DNA from: an uncultured Eubacteriales bacterium
GTDB taxonomy: Bacteria; Bacillota; Clostridia; Oscillospirales; Acutalibacteraceae
Direction of reading: 5' to 3'
DNA: 40,121 nucleotides
Assembly: GCA_948968885.1 (NCBI GenBank)
Contig: CAREUR010000010.1
Span: forward strand, 1-40,121
The notes under the pieces are model-generated. The model had not been told where the DNA came from and did no database searches. It saw only the letters and a list, made by a program, of their open reading frames with translations. The position numbers and the translations under genes are program-made. This document shows, one piece after another, positions 23,030 to 31,658 of the stretch. How positions within the stretch are numbered: the first letter of the stretch is position 1; every line of letters starts with the position of its first letter.

Positions 23030-24817
23030 TTAACTTATAAGTTTTAATTTTTCAAGTATTTTTGTAAATTTTTCTCCTTTTGGCAAAAGTTTTATGTCGT
23101 CGCGAGTCACTCCGCCAAGCGTTATCAGCGAAAACGCATACACAACGGCGGCAAAAATTATCGATAAAACGATGGCCACAATGAGCGGCACTCGGCCCTT
23201 TAGCAGCAATATTGCCACTTTTGCGGCCAAGCCACAAATTAGCGACGCTGCAAACGGTTTTGCTATTGTCCCGATAAAATCTGGGATTATCCTCGTATTT
23301 TTGAACAGCTCCACCATTGCGGCGACCAATATGAACGCATACCCGACTAAAGTTCCTATTCCGGCGCCCTGGATGTTTATTTTGGGAATTACTACCAGCG
23401 CGTAATTCACGATTATTTTTATCATCAAGCCCGCCGAGATGATCTTTACGGGCAAGTCAACCCGTCCGACAGCCTGCAGCATGCTGCAGATGGGAGTGCT
23501 GGCGGCTGTAAATATCATTGCTACGCCTAATACCGGGATTATCCCCGCCGCGATGCTCACAGCGTTGGGGCGGCTTGCATAAATCACGCTCAAAAGCTCC
23601 GGCCCGATGACTGCAAGGCCTATTCCTGCGGGGATAGTCACCATCATAGTCATTCTTATTACTGTTTCCATGCCCTTTTTTAACTTTTTGCCGTCCCGTA
23701 ACGTCCATGCTCTGGTCACCGAGGGCAACGCGACTATTCCAAAAGCCTGTGTTATCGCCGGAACCAGCATCATCAGCGGCAGCGTGAACGAGTAGCACCC
23801 CATCAAGAATCCGTGCACGCCATCCTTGCCTTTGATTACGGTTTCGCCGATTTTATCCCCGTACTGCGCCAACAATTCGCCCGGAGACGTTAACATTATA
23901 CACTGGATGCGGTGTAAAATCAAGGTGGTATCTATCAAGCCCGCCAAATTCATGATTATTGCACCTAATCCTATTGGAAGTGCGCTTTTTATTAGTGTTT
24001 TTGCTATCAACATGCCGCCTCTTGCCTGTGGTGACGCCGATATCTCCTCTTTTGTGATTCCGTCGCCACGCAGTTTGTCGCGCAGCACCAAGTATAAAAA
24101 TCCGGCCGCCGCCCCCAGCGAGATCCCCAAAATCGCGCCAGCCGAAGCTAGCGGCATTATTGCCGCCTCCGCTAGTTCTCGCGTTGCGTATGCTCGACCC
24201 AAAAACGTCCCGCGCGCCGCGTACTCGCTCATTCCAAAGTGTATGATGCTATACGACGTCACGTAGCCGATAAAAAATTTGCAGCAGGCTTCGATTACCT
24301 CCGAGGTGGCCGTTGGAGTCATGTTTTTGAGCCCCTGATAGTACCCTCTGTAAATCGACATTAGGCAGGCAAAAAATATGGTCGGAGCCAGCGCCAATAC
24401 TGAGTAGAACGCTCCCGGAACATGCACAAACGGCAAATTGGGGACTACGAAAGCTCCTATAGTCATCAAGATTAGCCCCACCGTACCGGTTAGCAAGAAT
24501 ATCGGTGTGCAGATTTTTTTTATCTTTTTTACGTCGCGATACCGTCCATTCGCCACATTCTCCGAAACCATCCGCGAAATCGCGATGGGTAGCCCGGCCG
24601 TTGCCAGCGCAAACAGCGGATTGTATATCTCGTAAGCCACCGTAAAGTACGTTGCGCCCGTCGGCCCGATCATTCCCGTCACGAAGATCCGGAACAAAAT
24701 CCCCATCAGCTTTACCAAAAGCAAGCTGCCGGTTAAAATCACCGTTCCCTGCACAAAACTTTGATCCCTTCTTTTTCCATTCGTCTCCAAACTCCCACTG
24801 CGACTATGCTTATTCAC
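23030..24817 (-). CDS. spoVB: SpoVB/YabM-type MOP-superfamily flippase
   Basis: 595 residues from a GTG start with TGGAG upstream. It has about 14 membrane segments and the MATE/MOP layout of SpoVB, MurJ and YabM: FVQGTVILTGSLLLVKLMGI at the start, IGPTGATYFTVAYEIYN, then AGLPIAISRMVSE and SIYRGYYQGLKNMTPTA. SpoVB-type proteins are thought to flip lipid-linked peptidoglycan precursors for the spore cortex. It is longer than the usual 500-550, partly from a polar N-terminal tail and an inserted loop around 205-225. Position before HU and yabP matches yabM/spoVB synteny. MurJ-like function cannot be excluded. Confidence -1.
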   Translation of the reverse strand: MNKHSRSGSLETNGKRRDQSFVQGTVILTGSLLLVKLMGILFRIFVTGMIGPTGATYFTVAYEIYNPLFALATAGLPIAISRMVSENVANGRYRDVKKIKKICTPIFLLTGTVGLILMTIGAFVVPNLPFVHVPGAFYSVLALAPTIFFACLMSIYRGYYQGLKNMTPTATSEVIEACCKFFIGYVTSYSIIHFGMSEYAARGTFLGRAYATRELAEAAIMPLASAGAILGISLGAAAGFLYLVLRDKLRGDGITKEEISASPQARGGMLIAKTLIKSALPIGLGAIIMNLAGLIDTTLILHRIQCIMLTSPGELLAQYGDKIGETVIKGKDGVHGFLMGCYSFTLPLMMLVPAITQAFGIVALPSVTRAWTLRDGKKLKKGMETVIRMTMMVTIPAGIGLAVIGPELLSVIYASRPNAVSIAAGIIPVLGVAMIFTAASTPICSMLQAVGRVDLPVKIISAGLMIKIIVNYALVVIPKINIQGAGIGTLVGYAFILVAAMVELFKNTRIIPDFIGTIAKPFAASLICGLAAKVAILLLKGRVPLIVAIVLSIIFAAVVYAFSLITLGGVTRDDIKLLPKGEKFTKILEKLKLIS

Positions 24818-24914
24818 CCAAACACTCCATTCAAACTAATTAAAATCCACTTTATTATAATATCTTTAAATGAATATGTACAGCCTCTGCCGCAGTATTC
24901 GCCTTGCCGCAAAA

Positions 24915-24950
24915 TATAATGAGGGCCACTTTCGCAGCCCTCACTATATA
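24915..24950 (-). terminator. Rho-independent terminator of the lipoprotein gene
   Basis: ATATAATGAGGGC (24915-24927) pairs with GCCCTCACTATAT (24938-24950), 13 pairs with one wobble and a 10-base loop, followed by TTTTG on the minus strand. It lies just past the stop codon at 24963. Confidence -1.
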
Positions 24951-24962
24951 TTAGGAGAAATT

Positions 24963-25502
24963 TTATTTTACTTTAAAAGTTCTTGTAATCATACTTGTAT
25001 CGTTTTGCTCTTGCTCTGCTGTTTGATCAGCCTTGCAAACCCTTACCGTTACGTCGGAGTCACCTGATAGAATATATGCTTCGTGGAATTCTAAGGTTTC
25101 ACCCGGCTTTACAACCCTAAGCATGTTTTCTTTGTCGTGCTCTTGGTTAATCATGGAGGCCTGACGAAGTGCAGTATTATTTTGGTAGGCCTCTGCTGAT
25201 AGCTTCTTATCAAACACAACGGCTTCTTTTCCATTGTTGGTGACTTTGTAGGTAACCAGCAAAACCTTCTTGCCGTCACTAGATTCCGTTACTTCTGATT
25301 TTGCTATCTCAACTTTAAGGTCACCGATTGTGCCTTCGTTTTCCTGCGTTGTTTTTGGCTCCGGCTCTACGGTATTATCCTCATAGTGACCTTGCGAATC
25401 GTTATTTCCTATAGTCGTCGGTGTCGAGTTTTGGCTACATCCGCATCCAGAAAAAAGCAACGTCATTGCCATGGACATCATAAAAACTATTCCTTTTTTC
25501 AT
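24963..25502 (-). CDS. Lipoprotein with DUF5067/DUF4352-like immunoglobulin-type domain
   Basis: 179 residues, ATG start with AAAGAGGCG upstream. The signal sequence MKKGIVFMMSMAMTLLFSGC ends in a clean lipobox (FSGC, cysteine 20), so the protein should be lipid-anchored outside the cell. A Ser/Asn/Glu-rich linker (about 21-60) leads to a beta-rich domain with VLLVTYKVTNNGKEAVVF and VVKPGETLEFHEAYIL, the pattern of DUF5067/DUF4352 telokin-like domains in Firmicutes. These domains have no assigned reaction. It has its own promoter and terminator and is independent of dnaE. Confidence -1.
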   Translation of the reverse strand: MKKGIVFMMSMAMTLLFSGCGCSQNSTPTTIGNNDSQGHYEDNTVEPEPKTTQENEGTIGDLKVEIAKSEVTESSDGKKVLLVTYKVTNNGKEAVVFDKKLSAEAYQNNTALRQASMINQEHDKENMLRVVKPGETLEFHEAYILSGDSDVTVRVCKADQTAEQEQNDTSMITRTFKVK

Positions 25503-25821
25503 ACACTCGCCTCTTTCTTAATTTTTCTTTTAATCGTTAATTGGATTTTATCATAACCGATAATTAAATGCAATAGTTTATTTCAACTTTGTTAAAAGTG
25601 CATAAATGCATCTGCAAAATTATATGGAAGTCTTCGGCTTTGCGTCGTATAAATCTAAATCGAGCCGTTTTTTTATGCATTCTTGCCCTATGCCAAAGGC
25701 GTTTTGAGGTTCTTTTTTCCTTTAATTCCCACGTTTTGCTTTTAAAATTTCTCGTCAGTTCAAATTTTACTTCTTAAATATTTATTGCCACTAATTTTAT
25801 CATTTATTCACGCGCTCGCGG
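25503..25821. other. Intergenic region between dnaE and the lipoprotein gene
   Basis: These 319 bases contain the lipoprotein promoter (25545-25573). No terminator for dnaE is evident. A 38-codon open frame on the minus strand starting with ATG-CAT near 25680 is rich in Arg and Lys but has only a weak upstream AGGGCA; I do not call it a gene. Confidence -1.
25545..25573 (-). promoter_or_regulatory. Sigma-A promoter of the lipoprotein gene
   Basis: On the minus strand TTGCAT (25568-25573), 17 bases, then TAAAAT (25545-25550). It ends 42 bases before the start codon at 25502. Confidence -1.
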
Positions 25822-28800
25822 CTAATCCCTCAGCACAACGTTCCTCTCTCCTATTTTATTCTTTAGTTCCTCGATTAATACGTCGTTTTTTGCGATCCAC
25901 AATTTTCTTGGCGCCTGCACGAGCTTTTTTTCGTCCTCCAAAAAAATATATACTGGCGTGCCGCCCTCGAATATGCTCAAAAGCAGCATTGCCCGCTCGT
26001 ACTCTTCGCTCGCCTTGCTCTTCACCTTTATATATAGTCCCGGATTTTTTGTCGGTTTTTGCGTTTCTTGCTGTCCGGATTCCTCGCCTATTTCGCTAAG
26101 TTTCGGGGCTTCTAGCACTTCGTCACACATTAATTTGGGCGCTTCGTCCTCTCGCACACTTATTCTGGCGCGCAGCTCCACTATGTTGCCCTCTCGCAGC
26201 AAAAACGAGCTTTTTTCTAGCACCGACCCAAAGACCATCATCTCCATCGCGCCGTACATGTCCTCGATGCTCACGTAGGCGAAGGTGTTGTTGTTTTTGG
26301 ACGTTTTGAGCTTTACCTCCGAAATTATCGCCAAGATCTTTATTCTGTCGCCGTCCTTATACTTTGGGGCTTCCTCTCTTGCGCAATTTACGATGTCGCT
26401 TATTTTCGCATAATGCTGCGACTTTATGATTCCCGCGAACTCCGACAGCGGGTGCCCCGACAAATAGAGCCCCGTGATTTCTTTCTCCATTTTCAAGAGT
26501 TCCGTTTGCGAAAATTCCGCCAAGTCCGGCATTTTTATTGGCGCCCGATCCTGCGCCGTTTGCATTGTGTCAAAAAATCCGATTTGCCCCTCGATGTTGT
26601 TTCGCTTTTCGGCCAGAAGTCCCTCGAATATACCGTCCAAAACGGTTAGCATCTGCCTGCGGTTGGCACCCATATTGTCGAACGCGCCGCCCTTTATCAG
26701 GCTTTCTACCACCTTTTTTTGCACGTCCTTTGTGTGCATTCGCTTACAAAAATCGTACAGCGACGTGAATCTCCCGCTCTTTCGCTCCTCCAGAATCCTG
26801 TCTATTGGCGCTCTGCCCAGGCTTTTTATCGCCAAAAGCCCAAACCGGATGTCCTCGCCCGAGACGGCAAATGCAGCCTCGCTTTCGTTTATATCTGGCG
26901 GCAACACGCGGATTCCTAAATTCTTACACTCCTCGATGTACTCTACGACTTTATTTATGTTGTCGAACACGCTCGTGATCAGCGACGCCATGTACTCTTT
27001 GGGGTATTTGCACTTCAAAAACGCGGTCTGATACGATATCAGCGCGTACGCGGCGGCGTGTGACTTGTTGAATGCGTACGAGGCGAAGCTTTCCATCTCG
27101 GAATATATGCTCGACGCGACCTCTTCACTGATTCCTCTGCGGATGCACCCCTCCACCTCGACGGTGCCGTCCTCGCCGACCAGGCCATGAATGAAGATCT
27201 GGTGCTCCCTCTCCATCACGTCCTTTTTCTTTTTGGACATCGCTCTGCGCACGATGTCCGCTCGACCAAGCGAGAACCCCGCCAGCTTGCGGAAAATCTG
27301 CATAACCTGCTCCTGATACACGATGCAGCCGTACGTTACGTCCAAGATGTCCGCCAAAAGCGGGTGCTTGTACTTTATTTTGTCCGGATGGTGCCGATTC
27401 TCGATATACTGCGGGATTGAGCTCATTGGCCCCGGCCGATACAACGAAATTACCGCGATTAAATCCTCGATGCTGTCGGGCTTTAGCTGCATTAAAACGT
27501 TCTTCATTCCCACCGACTCGTACTGGAAGACCCCTTGCGTTTGTCCTTTTGCCATCATGTCAAAGACTTCTGCGTCGTGCAAATCGATGTCCTCTACTCT
27601 AAACTCCGGCTCTGCTCTGTTTATTATCTTCTCGGCGTCCTTTATCACCGTCAGAGTACGCAATCCCAAAAAGTCCATCTTCAAGAGTCCCAGCTCTTCG
27701 AGGTTCGTCATCGTGAACTGCGTCACAATGGCCTCGTCGTTTTTGGCCAACGGCACATACTCGCTCACCGGCCGCTCCGTTATTACGACTCCGGCGGCGT
27801 GCGTGGATGCATGCCGCGGCATTCCCTCTAGCTTTTGCGCCATGTCGATTAAATCCTTGACTTGCGAACTTTCTTCGTACTTTTTTTTCAGCTCTGGCGA
27901 GGTTCCTAGCGCCTTTTGTATCGTCACTCCCAGCTCCATCGGCACAAGTTTTGCCACGGAGTCCACCTGAGCGTACGGCATGGCGAGGACGCGCCCCACA
28001 TCCCTGATTGCGCCTCTTGCGGCCATGGTTCCAAACGTGATTATCTGCGCCACGTGGTCGCTGCCGTACTTTCGGATCACGTAATCTATGACTTCCTGCC
28101 GCCGCACGTAGCAGAAGTCGATGTCAAAGTCCGGCATGCTCACGCGTTCGGGGTTTAAGAACCGCTCAAACAGCAGATTATACTTCATCGGGTCGATGCC
28201 GGTGATGCCGATGCAATAGGCCGCCAGGCTGCCCGCGCCCGAGCCCCTGCCTGGCCCCACGGCGATGCCCACGCTCTTTGCGTAGCTCACAAAGTCGTTC
28301 ACAATGAGGTAGTAGTCCACGTAGCCCATATTCTTTATCGTGGAAAGCTCGTACTCAAGCCTTTCTGCCACCTTTTGGTCCGGATTTTCTCCGTATTTTT
28401 CGCGCAAACCCTCATAGCACTGCGCTTTAAAGTACTCGTAGTGGTCCTGGCCACCGGGCACATCAAAGTGAGGCAGTTTTGTTTTGCCAAATTCGAACTC
28501 AACATTGCATTGCTTCGCGATTTTTGCTGTATTCTCAATCGCACCTTCGTAGCTATCAAACAGCGCACGCATCTCTGCTTCGGACTTTATGTACACCTGA
28601 TCCGTGCCGAAGTCCATTTTGTCGTCGTCCTCGACCGTATGGTTCGTCTGTATGCACAGCAAAACCTCGTGCATTCGGCTATCTTCCTGCGTTATGTAGT
28701 GGCAATCGTTCGTCGCGGCCATCGGAATACCTGTCTCCTTCGACAAGCGCTCCAGCATCGGCAAAATCCGCAGCTCCTCCTTCAGCCCGTGGTTCTGCAG

Positions 28801-29322
28801 CTCCAAATAAAAGTTGCCTTCGCCAAAGATTTCCCGGTAATTTAGGGCTATTTGCTTTGCCGCATCGTAGTCGTTTCGGTTCAGCGCGCGCGGAATAGCT
28901 CCCGCAAGGCACGCAGAAAGCGCAATCAGACCATCGCTGTGCTGTCGAAGCAAGGCCTCGTCTATTCTTGGCTTGTTGTAAAAGCCCTCGATAAACGACT
29001 GCGACACCATTTTGATCAGGTTTTGGTAGCCCGCGTTGTTCTTGCACAGCAAAATCAGATGGTAAATTTCGGAATCGAACTCCCGCACCTTGTCGAACCG
29101 GCTGCGTTTTGCCACATAAACTTCGCACCCGATGATCGGTTTTATGCCCTCTTTTTTGGCCATCTTGTAAAAGTCCATAACGCCATACATGCTGCCGTGG
29201 TCGGTTATCGCGATAGCTGGCTGGCCCAGTTCCTGCGCCCTTTTCACCATATCTTTAATCCTGCAAGCGCCGTCCAGCAAGCTGTACTCGCTGTGGACGT
29301 GCAGGTGCACAAATTCGCTCAT
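25822..29322 (-). CDS. dnaE: DNA polymerase III alpha subunit (DnaE-type)
   Basis: 1166 residues, full length, with GAGGAAG before the ATG. The N-terminal PHP domain begins HLHVHSEYSLLDGACRIKD and has AITDHGSMYG. The C-family polymerase core follows, with GPGRGSGAGSLAAYC (356-370) and the catalytic PDFDIDF (397-403); further conserved pieces are STHAAGVVIT, FQYESVGMK and YQEQVMQIF. Near the C-terminus an OB-fold (KILAIISEVKLKTSKNNNTF) gives single-strand contact. It lacks the internal exonuclease of PolC, so it is DnaE; Firmicutes use it with PolC at the fork. It stands alone, divergent from the zinc operon. Confidence -1.
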   Translation of the reverse strand: MSEFVHLHVHSEYSLLDGACRIKDMVKRAQELGQPAIAITDHGSMYGVMDFYKMAKKEGIKPIIGCEVYVAKRSRFDKVREFDSEIYHLILLCKNNAGYQNLIKMVSQSFIEGFYNKPRIDEALLRQHSDGLIALSACLAGAIPRALNRNDYDAAKQIALNYREIFGEGNFYLELQNHGLKEELRILPMLERLSKETGIPMAATNDCHYITQEDSRMHEVLLCIQTNHTVEDDDKMDFGTDQVYIKSEAEMRALFDSYEGAIENTAKIAKQCNVEFEFGKTKLPHFDVPGGQDHYEYFKAQCYEGLREKYGENPDQKVAERLEYELSTIKNMGYVDYYLIVNDFVSYAKSVGIAVGPGRGSGAGSLAAYCIGITGIDPMKYNLLFERFLNPERVSMPDFDIDFCYVRRQEVIDYVIRKYGSDHVAQIITFGTMAARGAIRDVGRVLAMPYAQVDSVAKLVPMELGVTIQKALGTSPELKKKYEESSQVKDLIDMAQKLEGMPRHASTHAAGVVITERPVSEYVPLAKNDEAIVTQFTMTNLEELGLLKMDFLGLRTLTVIKDAEKIINRAEPEFRVEDIDLHDAEVFDMMAKGQTQGVFQYESVGMKNVLMQLKPDSIEDLIAVISLYRPGPMSSIPQYIENRHHPDKIKYKHPLLADILDVTYGCIVYQEQVMQIFRKLAGFSLGRADIVRRAMSKKKKDVMEREHQIFIHGLVGEDGTVEVEGCIRRGISEEVASSIYSEMESFASYAFNKSHAAAYALISYQTAFLKCKYPKEYMASLITSVFDNINKVVEYIEECKNLGIRVLPPDINESEAAFAVSGEDIRFGLLAIKSLGRAPIDRILEERKSGRFTSLYDFCKRMHTKDVQKKVVESLIKGGAFDNMGANRRQMLTVLDGIFEGLLAEKRNNIEGQIGFFDTMQTAQDRAPIKMPDLAEFSQTELLKMEKEITGLYLSGHPLSEFAGIIKSQHYAKISDIVNCAREEAPKYKDGDRIKILAIISEVKLKTSKNNNTFAYVSIEDMYGAMEMMVFGSVLEKSSFLLREGNIVELRARISVREDEAPKLMCDEVLEAPKLSEIGEESGQQETQKPTKNPGLYIKVKSKASEEYERAMLLLSIFEGGTPVYIFLEDEKKLVQAPRKLWIAKNDVLIEELKNKIGERNVVLRD

Positions 29323-29387
29323 TTCATCTTCCTCGCAAAAAAATTTTCCCTCACATTATATAACTTTTTCGCGCCAAAAGAAAGCCG

Positions 29388-29416
29388 TTGACACTTTTGA
29401 GTTTTTTTGCTAAAAT
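29388..29416 (+). promoter_or_regulatory. Sigma-A promoter of the zinc-uptake operon
   Basis: Perfect TTGACA (29388-29393), 17 bases, then TAAAAT (29411-29416). The predicted transcription start, near 29423, falls inside the Fur/Zur-like box. Confidence -1.
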
Positions 29417-29419
29417 TAT

Positions 29420-29434
29420 TGAGAATGGTTTTCA
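29420..29434 (+). promoter_or_regulatory. Fur/Zur-family operator (7-1-7 inverted repeat)
   Basis: TGAGAAT-G-GTTTTCA agrees with the Gram-positive Fur-family pattern TGATAAT-N-ATTATCA at 11 of 14 arm positions. It overlaps the transcription start of the operon whose first gene is a Fur-family regulator, so autorepression when metal is plentiful is likely. Confidence -1.
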
Positions 29435-29466
29435 TTAACCAAAAAAAGTAAAAAGCGGGCGATTTT

Positions 29467-29874
29467 TTGCAAGAATCCAGAAATACTCGGCAACGAGAGC
29501 TTATTTTGAACTGCTTAAAACAGAATTCTTCTCGGCATTTGACTATTTGCGAGATTCAGCATTTGCTCGATCGCGCTGGGAATTCTGTGGGTACGGCGAC
29601 TATCTATCGGCACATTAGTCGACTTTTGGAACTTAATGTTGTGCGCAAGTTCAAGCTGGACGGTCAAAGTGGCGCTTGCTACCAATATGTCGAGGATCGC
29701 AAGGTCTGCTGTGAGCACTTTCACCTAATTTGCTCGGTTTGTTCGCAGACGGTGCATTTTCAGGACAAGGGCTTGATTGACCTGTTTCGCAGGATTAATC
29801 GGACGCGGGCTTTTCAGATCGACCTGCCAAAGACCGTCTTTTATGGTGTTTGCGAAAATTGTTTGTCTAAATGA
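29467..29874 (+). CDS. Fur-family metal-responsive repressor, probably Zur
   Basis: 135 residues from a TTG start; the ribosome binding site is weak (AGCGGGCG). The winged-helix DNA-binding half (1-75) has TRQRELILNCLKQ and the recognition region SVGTATIYRHISRLLELN. The metal/dimer half has HFHLICSVCSQTVHF and VFYGVCENC, two CxxC pairs that bind structural zinc in this family, plus the His/Cys/Glu residues of the sensing site. Fur, PerR and Zur are hard to separate by sequence, but co-transcription with a histidine-rich ZnuA-like protein and its transporter makes a zinc regulator most likely. It probably represses its own operon through the box at 29420. Confidence -1.
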   Translation: MQESRNTRQRELILNCLKQNSSRHLTICEIQHLLDRAGNSVGTATIYRHISRLLELNVVRKFKLDGQSGACYQYVEDRKVCCEHFHLICSVCSQTVHFQDKGLIDLFRRINRTRAFQIDLPKTVFYGVCENCLSK

Positions 29875-29932
29875 CGCGTGACTCCTGGCTTTCGCGGCCG
29901 TGTTTAGATATTTTAGAAAGGCGTTGGATTTT

Positions 29933-30946
29933 TTGAGTTGGTTTTGTAACAAAAAATGGTACCTTTTGGCTGGCTTTATGGCGGCGTTTTTGGCTTTTTC
30001 TGCTTTTGCGATTCTTAATTTGTCCGGCTGCAGGAGCACGGCTTCGGAGGCTACTCGCGAGCACAAGAAGATTCGTGTTGTGGCTTCGCTTTTTCCACAA
30101 TTTGATTTTGCCCGTCAGATTGCCGGCGACCGCGCGGAAGTCGATTTGCTGCTGCCTCCTGGCGTGGAGAGTCACAGTTTTGACCCGAGCCCTGCCGATA
30201 TTCTGAGGATCTCGAGCGCCGACGTTTTTCTTTATACTGGCAAGGAGATGGAGCCTTGGGCGGACCGGATAATTGACAGCGTTAAGGGCGATGGGCCGGG
30301 GATTTGCAATGTTTCACAGGGAATTGATCTTTTGAAGACGCCTTGCCATCACGGCGAAAAATGTGACTCTGACAGCGCTGATCACTGTGAAGAAGGCCAT
30401 CATCACTACCACGATCATGGTTTTGACCCTCATATTTGGCTCGATCCTACTTTGGCCGCCAAAATGGTGGATAACATTGCTGCGGCTCTTTGCGAGCGCG
30501 ACCCAGAAAATCGCGATTATTACCAGGCTAACGCCGATCGTTACCGGCAAAAATTGCTTGAGCTGGACTCTAAATTTATGGACATGATTAATGCATCCCG
30601 CCGCAAGGCCATTGTTTTTGCGGGCCGGTTTGCTCACCTTTATTTTGTTAATCGCTACGGACTTGAGTATATATCGGCTTTTAAGGGCTGCTCTGCGGAC
30701 TCGGAGCCCAGTGTTAAGCGGATTGCTAAGATTATCGATTTTATCCGGACCCGTGGCGTGCCTGTTGTTTATTATGAGGAAGCCTCTGAGCCCAAAGTGG
30801 CGGGCTCTATTGCCGAACAGACCGGCGCTCGGGCTTTGCCGTTTTATGCTATTCACAATATCACCAAAGAGCAGCTGAGCCGCGGCGTTACTTACCTTGA
30901 CCTGATGTCCGAAAATTTCGAAAATTTGAAGCAGGGGCTAAATTAA
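29933..30946 (+). CDS. znuA: Zinc ABC transporter substrate-binding lipoprotein, ZnuA/AdcA-like
   Basis: 337 residues if begun at the TTG at 29933, which has AGAAAGG about 11 bases upstream; a GTG at 29900 without a ribosome binding site is the alternative. A hydrophobic signal segment ends in the lipobox LSGC (cysteine 33). The cluster-A-1 metal receptor fold follows: RVVASLFPQFDFARQIAG, first ligand histidine in GVESHSFDPSP (about 81), a His-rich acidic loop (about 139-163, with GHHHYHDHG), the second in FDPHIWLDP (about 167), and RFAHLYFVNRYGLE and YEEASEPK for the rest. The His-rich loop marks zinc rather than manganese receptors. The ATPase gene starts one base after its stop. Confidence -1.
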   Translation: MSWFCNKKWYLLAGFMAAFLAFSAFAILNLSGCRSTASEATREHKKIRVVASLFPQFDFARQIAGDRAEVDLLLPPGVESHSFDPSPADILRISSADVFLYTGKEMEPWADRIIDSVKGDGPGICNVSQGIDLLKTPCHHGEKCDSDSADHCEEGHHHYHDHGFDPHIWLDPTLAAKMVDNIAAALCERDPENRDYYQANADRYRQKLLELDSKFMDMINASRRKAIVFAGRFAHLYFVNRYGLEYISAFKGCSADSEPSVKRIAKIIDFIRTRGVPVVYYEEASEPKVAGSIAEQTGARALPFYAIHNITKEQLSRGVTYLDLMSENFENLKQGLN

Positions 30947-30947
30947 C

Positions 30948-31658
30948 ATGAGTCTTATCGAGATCCGCCAGCTGGACGTTACTTATCGAGTTGGCTACAA
31001 AACCGTTTTTGTTTTGCGCGGCATTAATTTGGACGTTAACTGCGGCGATTACGTCTGCATTATTGGCAACAACGGCGCCGGAAAAAGCACTTTGATTAAG
31101 TCGGTTTTGGGACTTGTGCCTCTTGCTCGCGGGAGTATTAAAATCGGCTGTCCTCGCGATTGTATCTCTTACTTGCCGCAGAATATCGGGATTCCTTTTG
31201 ACTTTCCCGCTACTGTGGAAGAGGTCGTTCTCTCTGGTACTCAGCGTGCCCGATGTGGCCGCAAGTTTCGGTTACCCTTTTACTCTAAAGAAGACCGCGA
31301 CCTTACTGCTGCCGCTTTGGAGAAAGCTCGGATTACCCCATTGGCTCGGCGCCGATTTGGCGAGCTCTCGGGCGGACAGCAACAACGCGTCTTGTTTGCT
31401 CGCGCTATTGTTAAACGGCCTACGCTTTTGATTTTGGATGAGCCCTGCACTGGGCTTGATTTTGACACTGCCGAAAATTTTTATAGCCTCATTCACCGCG
31501 TCAACTCGGAGGACGGGGTTACTGTTGTTATGGTTTCGCACGATTTGCCCGCTGCTAAAAAGTTTGCCTCTAAAGTTGCCTTTTTGAACGGTGAACTTAA
31601 GTTTTTTGGCTCTTTTGCCGAGTGGGAAAAATACAGTCTGTATGGTGGTTGCTTATGA
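30948..31658 (+). CDS. znuC: Zinc ABC transporter ATP-binding protein
   Basis: 236 residues, ATG one base after the znuA stop, with GCAGGGG upstream. It is a complete ABC ATPase: Walker A GNNGAGKST, Q-loop in YLPQNIG, signature LSGGQQQR, Walker B LLILDEPCTGLD and the switch histidine in VMVSHD. Its sequence type is that of the manganese/zinc uptake ATPases (ZnuC/MntB). It powers import through the membrane protein encoded next, whose start overlaps its stop as ATGA. Confidence -1.
   Translation: MSLIEIRQLDVTYRVGYKTVFVLRGINLDVNCGDYVCIIGNNGAGKSTLIKSVLGLVPLARGSIKIGCPRDCISYLPQNIGIPFDFPATVEEVVLSGTQRARCGRKFRLPFYSKEDRDLTAAALEKARITPLARRRFGELSGGQQQRVLFARAIVKRPTLLILDEPCTGLDFDTAENFYSLIHRVNSEDGVTVVMVSHDLPAAKKFASKVAFLNGELKFFGSFAEWEKYSLYGGCL

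Noticed and set aside
25640..25680. CGGCT...AGCCG hairpin followed by seven T on the plus strand
   Set aside because: The stem is five pairs with a 23-base loop, and no plus-strand gene ends there.
25565..25681. A 38-codon Arg/Lys-rich frame on the minus strand between dnaE and the lipoprotein gene
   Set aside because: Its ribosome binding site is weak, it runs into the lipoprotein promoter, and the peptide matches nothing I recognise.
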